A stretch of 7,119 bases of DNA from JAUVDZ01 sp964346325 (GTDB taxonomy: Bacteria > Patescibacteriota > Gracilibacteria > UBA1369 > PNNO01): positions 1 through 7,119 of the forward strand of contig CAYFUK010000051.1 in the NCBI GenBank assembly GCA_964346325.1. The letters run 5' to 3'. Below are positions 4,714 to 7,119 of this stretch, one piece after another; position 1 is the first letter of the stretch, and each line of letters begins with the position of its first letter. The notes below the pieces were generated by a model. That model searched no databases and was not told the origin of the DNA. It worked only from the letters and a program-made list of their open reading frames with translations. The position numbers and the translations under genes were made by a program.

Positions 4714-7119
4714 ATGTATATCTCCCTAAATTGGATTAAAGACTTTGTTGACCTCGACATTAAATTCAAGCCCGATGAAATGGCCGAGCTTTTAACTACG
4801 CGCACAGCCGAAGTTGAAGGAATAGAAGATTTATCCAAAGGATACGACAAAATGGTTGTGGGAAAAATCGAGAAAATCGAGGAGCATCCCAATGCGGATA
4901 AATTAAAAGTATGCCGTGTTGATATCGGAGAAAAAGAGACCGCCCAAATTGTTTGCGGCGGCACCAATTTATATGAAGGAATGTTTGTTCCGGTTGCAAA
5001 ACCCGGAGCTTATGTTAAATGGCACGGTGAAGGAGAACCCGTAAAATTGGAGAAAGTTAAATTAAGAGGCGTTGAAAGTAGCGGAATGATATGCGCCGGA
5101 GAAGAAATAGGCCTTGAAGCGACAGGCGATCAAATAGTCGATCTTACTGAGATGGGTGAAGATCCGGGAACTCCTTTAGGTAAACTTTTTGCCAACGATG
5201 ATTATGCCATTGAAATTGACAACAAGTCTTTAACTCACAGGCCCGATTTATGGGGACATTATGGCATGGCGCGTGAATTTGCCGCTATTTACGGCAAAAA
5301 ATTAAAGCCACCGGAGCAGGAGGTTGAGTTTCCGAAAAAAGGACATAAACCGGATATTAAAGTTGAAGATTTTGACCTCTGCCCTCGTTATTGCGGCGTG
5401 ATAATGAAGAATATCAAGGTGGAACCTTCTCCGAAATGGATGCAGCAGCGTTTGATAGCGGTGGGTTACAGACCTATTTCAAATATCGTTGATATTACGA
5501 ATTATGTGATGGCCGAGCTCGGCCAGCCTTTGCATGCTTTTGACCGTTCTTTTATTAAGGAGCGAATTGTTGTACGCAGAGCCAAAAAAGATGAAAAAAT
5601 AACAACTCTCGATGACACGGAGCGCAAACTTGATGAAGACATGCTTGTGATAGCGGATCATGAAAAACCGGTTGCATTAGCCGGCATCATGGGGGGTGAA
5701 AATTCCGAAATAAATGACAATACTACGGAAATAATAATTGAATCGGCTAATTTTAATGCTCAGAACGTACGAACGACTTCAGCAAAACTCGGCCTTCGAA
5801 CGGAATCGGTTCAGCGTTTTGAAAAGTCGCTTGATCCTGTTTTGGCTGAAACCGCGATTCGAAGAACCTGCGAATTAATTCTGCAAATTTGTGACGGGGC
5901 TGAAATAGCGGGCCCGCTTGTTGATGTTAATAAAGGTTTGCCAAAGCCACGGACCGTTAAGCTGGACGCTGAAGTTGTTTCATCGAAGATAGGTGTGGAT
6001 ATTACCCCGGGAAAATGCGCCGACATTTTAAGATCACTGCAGTTTGATGTGGAAGAAAAAGGGAAATCATTAAGTGTTACGGTTCCAACCTGGCGCGCAA
6101 CAAAAGATGTTGATATTGAGGATGATCTTGTTGAAGAAATAGTGAGAATGTACGGATATGAGAATGTTCCCGAAGAACTGCCCGATCTTCCCACAAAAGT
6201 TCCGGAGCCCAATACCGAACGTTTACTCAAGCATAAAGCACGCAAGATTCTGGCTTATTCATATGGAATGACGGAAGTCTACAATTATTCGTTTTACGGC
6301 CGGGACGAGCTTAATAAATGTATGATGGATGAATCCGGCCATATTTTGCTTGAAAATTATTTGTCCGAAGATCAAACGCATTTGCGCCGATCTCTTGCTC
6401 CGAATTTATTAAAAAATGTTCACGATAATTTAAGATATTTTGATTCTTTCCGGATATTCGAGGTAGGTCGCACTTATATTGATGAAGGAAAATATTTTCC
6501 TTTGGAAGAAAAGTGGGTGGGAGGATGCATAGTTTTGCCCAAGAAAGCAAAAGTTGAACCATATTATGATGTTAAAGCGGTTGCCGAAGGATTTTTAAAA
6601 CAATTTTTAAAGAAAGATGCCGAGTTTGTTTTGGGTAAAGATCAGCCTCCGTTTGTTCATCCTTCGCGGCAGGCGGCAATTAAAATTGATGAAGAGAGTA
6701 TCGGCGGAATAGGCGAGGTGCATCCCCAGGTTTTAAAAAACCGGGATATCGATGCAAAAGTCGGAATTTTTTTGATTAATTTCAGCAAAATCGCCGCTAT
6801 GGAACGTGATTTTGTTAGATATCAACCTTTGCCGAAATTCCCGGGTCTGGATATTGATGTTTCCGTTGTTATTGATCGTGAGCGCAAAGTTGCCGAAATC
6901 GAAGATGCAATCCATGAAGCTGATCCTAAACTTATAGAGCGCGTAAAACTTTTTGATATATACGAAGGTGAAAACATAGACGAAGACAAAAAAGCACTCG
7001 CTTTTAAAATACTTTTACAGGCCGAGGATCGCACTTTGACCGACGATGAAATGGCAAAAGTCCAAAAAAAGATTTTCGATAACCTTAAAAGTCTGGGCGG
7101 AGTAATTAGGGGAGTATAA
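4714..7119 (+). CDS. pheT: Phenylalanine--tRNA ligase beta subunit
   Basis: PheT is the large subunit of the cytoplasmic phenylalanyl-tRNA synthetase; it binds tRNA and hydrolyses mischarged Tyr-tRNA-Phe. The gene is complete at 801 residues, close to the E. coli length, and its TAA ends exactly at the window edge. It opens with the family N-terminus MYISLNWIKDFVDLD. Residues 45-155 are the EMAP/OB tRNA-binding domain (KIEEHPNADKLKVCRVDIG). NKSLTHRPDLWGHYG follows at 170-184. The B3/B4 editing domain spans about 222-400 and keeps GQPLHAFD with His274 and GIMGGENSEI with Glu329, so proofreading looks intact. The B5 domain covers about 408-485, ending in IEDDLVEEIVRMYGYENVP. A catalytic-like core follows to about 690. 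The anticodon-binding FDX-ACB domain fills 704-801 (YQPLPKFPGLDIDVSVV). It starts 2 nt after the lipoprotein stop with no Shine-Dalgarno, so translational coupling is likely. Confidence 0.98.
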   Translation: MYISLNWIKDFVDLDIKFKPDEMAELLTTRTAEVEGIEDLSKGYDKMVVGKIEKIEEHPNADKLKVCRVDIGEKETAQIVCGGTNLYEGMFVPVAKPGAYVKWHGEGEPVKLEKVKLRGVESSGMICAGEEIGLEATGDQIVDLTEMGEDPGTPLGKLFANDDYAIEIDNKSLTHRPDLWGHYGMAREFAAIYGKKLKPPEQEVEFPKKGHKPDIKVEDFDLCPRYCGVIMKNIKVEPSPKWMQQRLIAVGYRPISNIVDITNYVMAELGQPLHAFDRSFIKERIVVRRAKKDEKITTLDDTERKLDEDMLVIADHEKPVALAGIMGGENSEINDNTTEIIIESANFNAQNVRTTSAKLGLRTESVQRFEKSLDPVLAETAIRRTCELILQICDGAEIAGPLVDVNKGLPKPRTVKLDAEVVSSKIGVDITPGKCADILRSLQFDVEEKGKSLSVTVPTWRATKDVDIEDDLVEEIVRMYGYENVPEELPDLPTKVPEPNTERLLKHKARKILAYSYGMTEVYNYSFYGRDELNKCMMDESGHILLENYLSEDQTHLRRSLAPNLLKNVHDNLRYFDSFRIFEVGRTYIDEGKYFPLEEKWVGGCIVLPKKAKVEPYYDVKAVAEGFLKQFLKKDAEFVLGKDQPPFVHPSRQAAIKIDEESIGGIGEVHPQVLKNRDIDAKVGIFLINFSKIAAMERDFVRYQPLPKFPGLDIDVSVVIDRERKVAEIEDAIHEADPKLIERVKLFDIYEGENIDEDKKALAFKILLQAEDRTLTDDEMAKVQKKIFDNLKSLGGVIRGV

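Noticed and set aside
5811..6245. 144-residue minus-strand reading frame within pheT
   Set aside because: It is a Ser-rich shadow lying wholly inside a conserved gene on the other strand, with no independent signals.
1..7119. Alternative genetic code with UGA as glycine
   Set aside because: All long genes read through with the standard code, and no in-frame TGA is needed or seen.

Overview
The window looks like chromosomal core-gene DNA from an AT-rich bacterium with the standard genetic code. The likeliest source is an uncultivated lineage of the Patescibacteria/CPR kind. That placement is an inference from three things: the style of the small thioredoxin-fold lipoprotein, the PheS and PheT sequence variants, and the lack of Shine-Dalgarno sequences at every start. 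There is no rRNA or other marker to confirm it. Stops seen are TAA and TAG, and no gene is interrupted by in-frame TGA, so a UGA-glycine code (Gracilibacteria/Absconditabacteria) is not supported.

Layout: (1) 1-1961, minus strand: topA, DNA topoisomerase I, with its C-terminus cut off by the window edge. (2) 1962-2251: an AT-rich divergent control region between topA and an HU gene. It holds a TTGACA promoter for topA with 10-bp-phased A-tracts, a long inverted repeat, and a TATAAT promoter for hup. (3) 2252-2527, plus: the HU nucleoid protein gene. (4) 2548-2582: an intrinsic terminator in the convergent gap. (5) 2581-3012, minus: an unrecognised 143-residue soluble protein. (6) 3013-3180: a second divergent control region. 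It has a promoter for each direction and, exactly between them, a GC-rich perfect palindrome made of TAGCC/GGCTA units on a 6-bp register. (7) 3181-7119, plus: a tight three-gene operon of pheS, a thioredoxin-fold lipoprotein gene, and pheT.

How the genes relate: TopA and HU both set DNA supercoiling and chromosome structure, and they share a control region. PheS and PheT form the (alpha-beta)2 phenylalanyl-tRNA synthetase. The lipoprotein gene sits between them with gaps of only 1 and 2 nt, so it is probably co-translated with them although it acts outside the membrane. The most notable items are this insertion into pheST, the palindromic array between the orphan gene and pheS, and the absence of Shine-Dalgarno sequences at all six starts.
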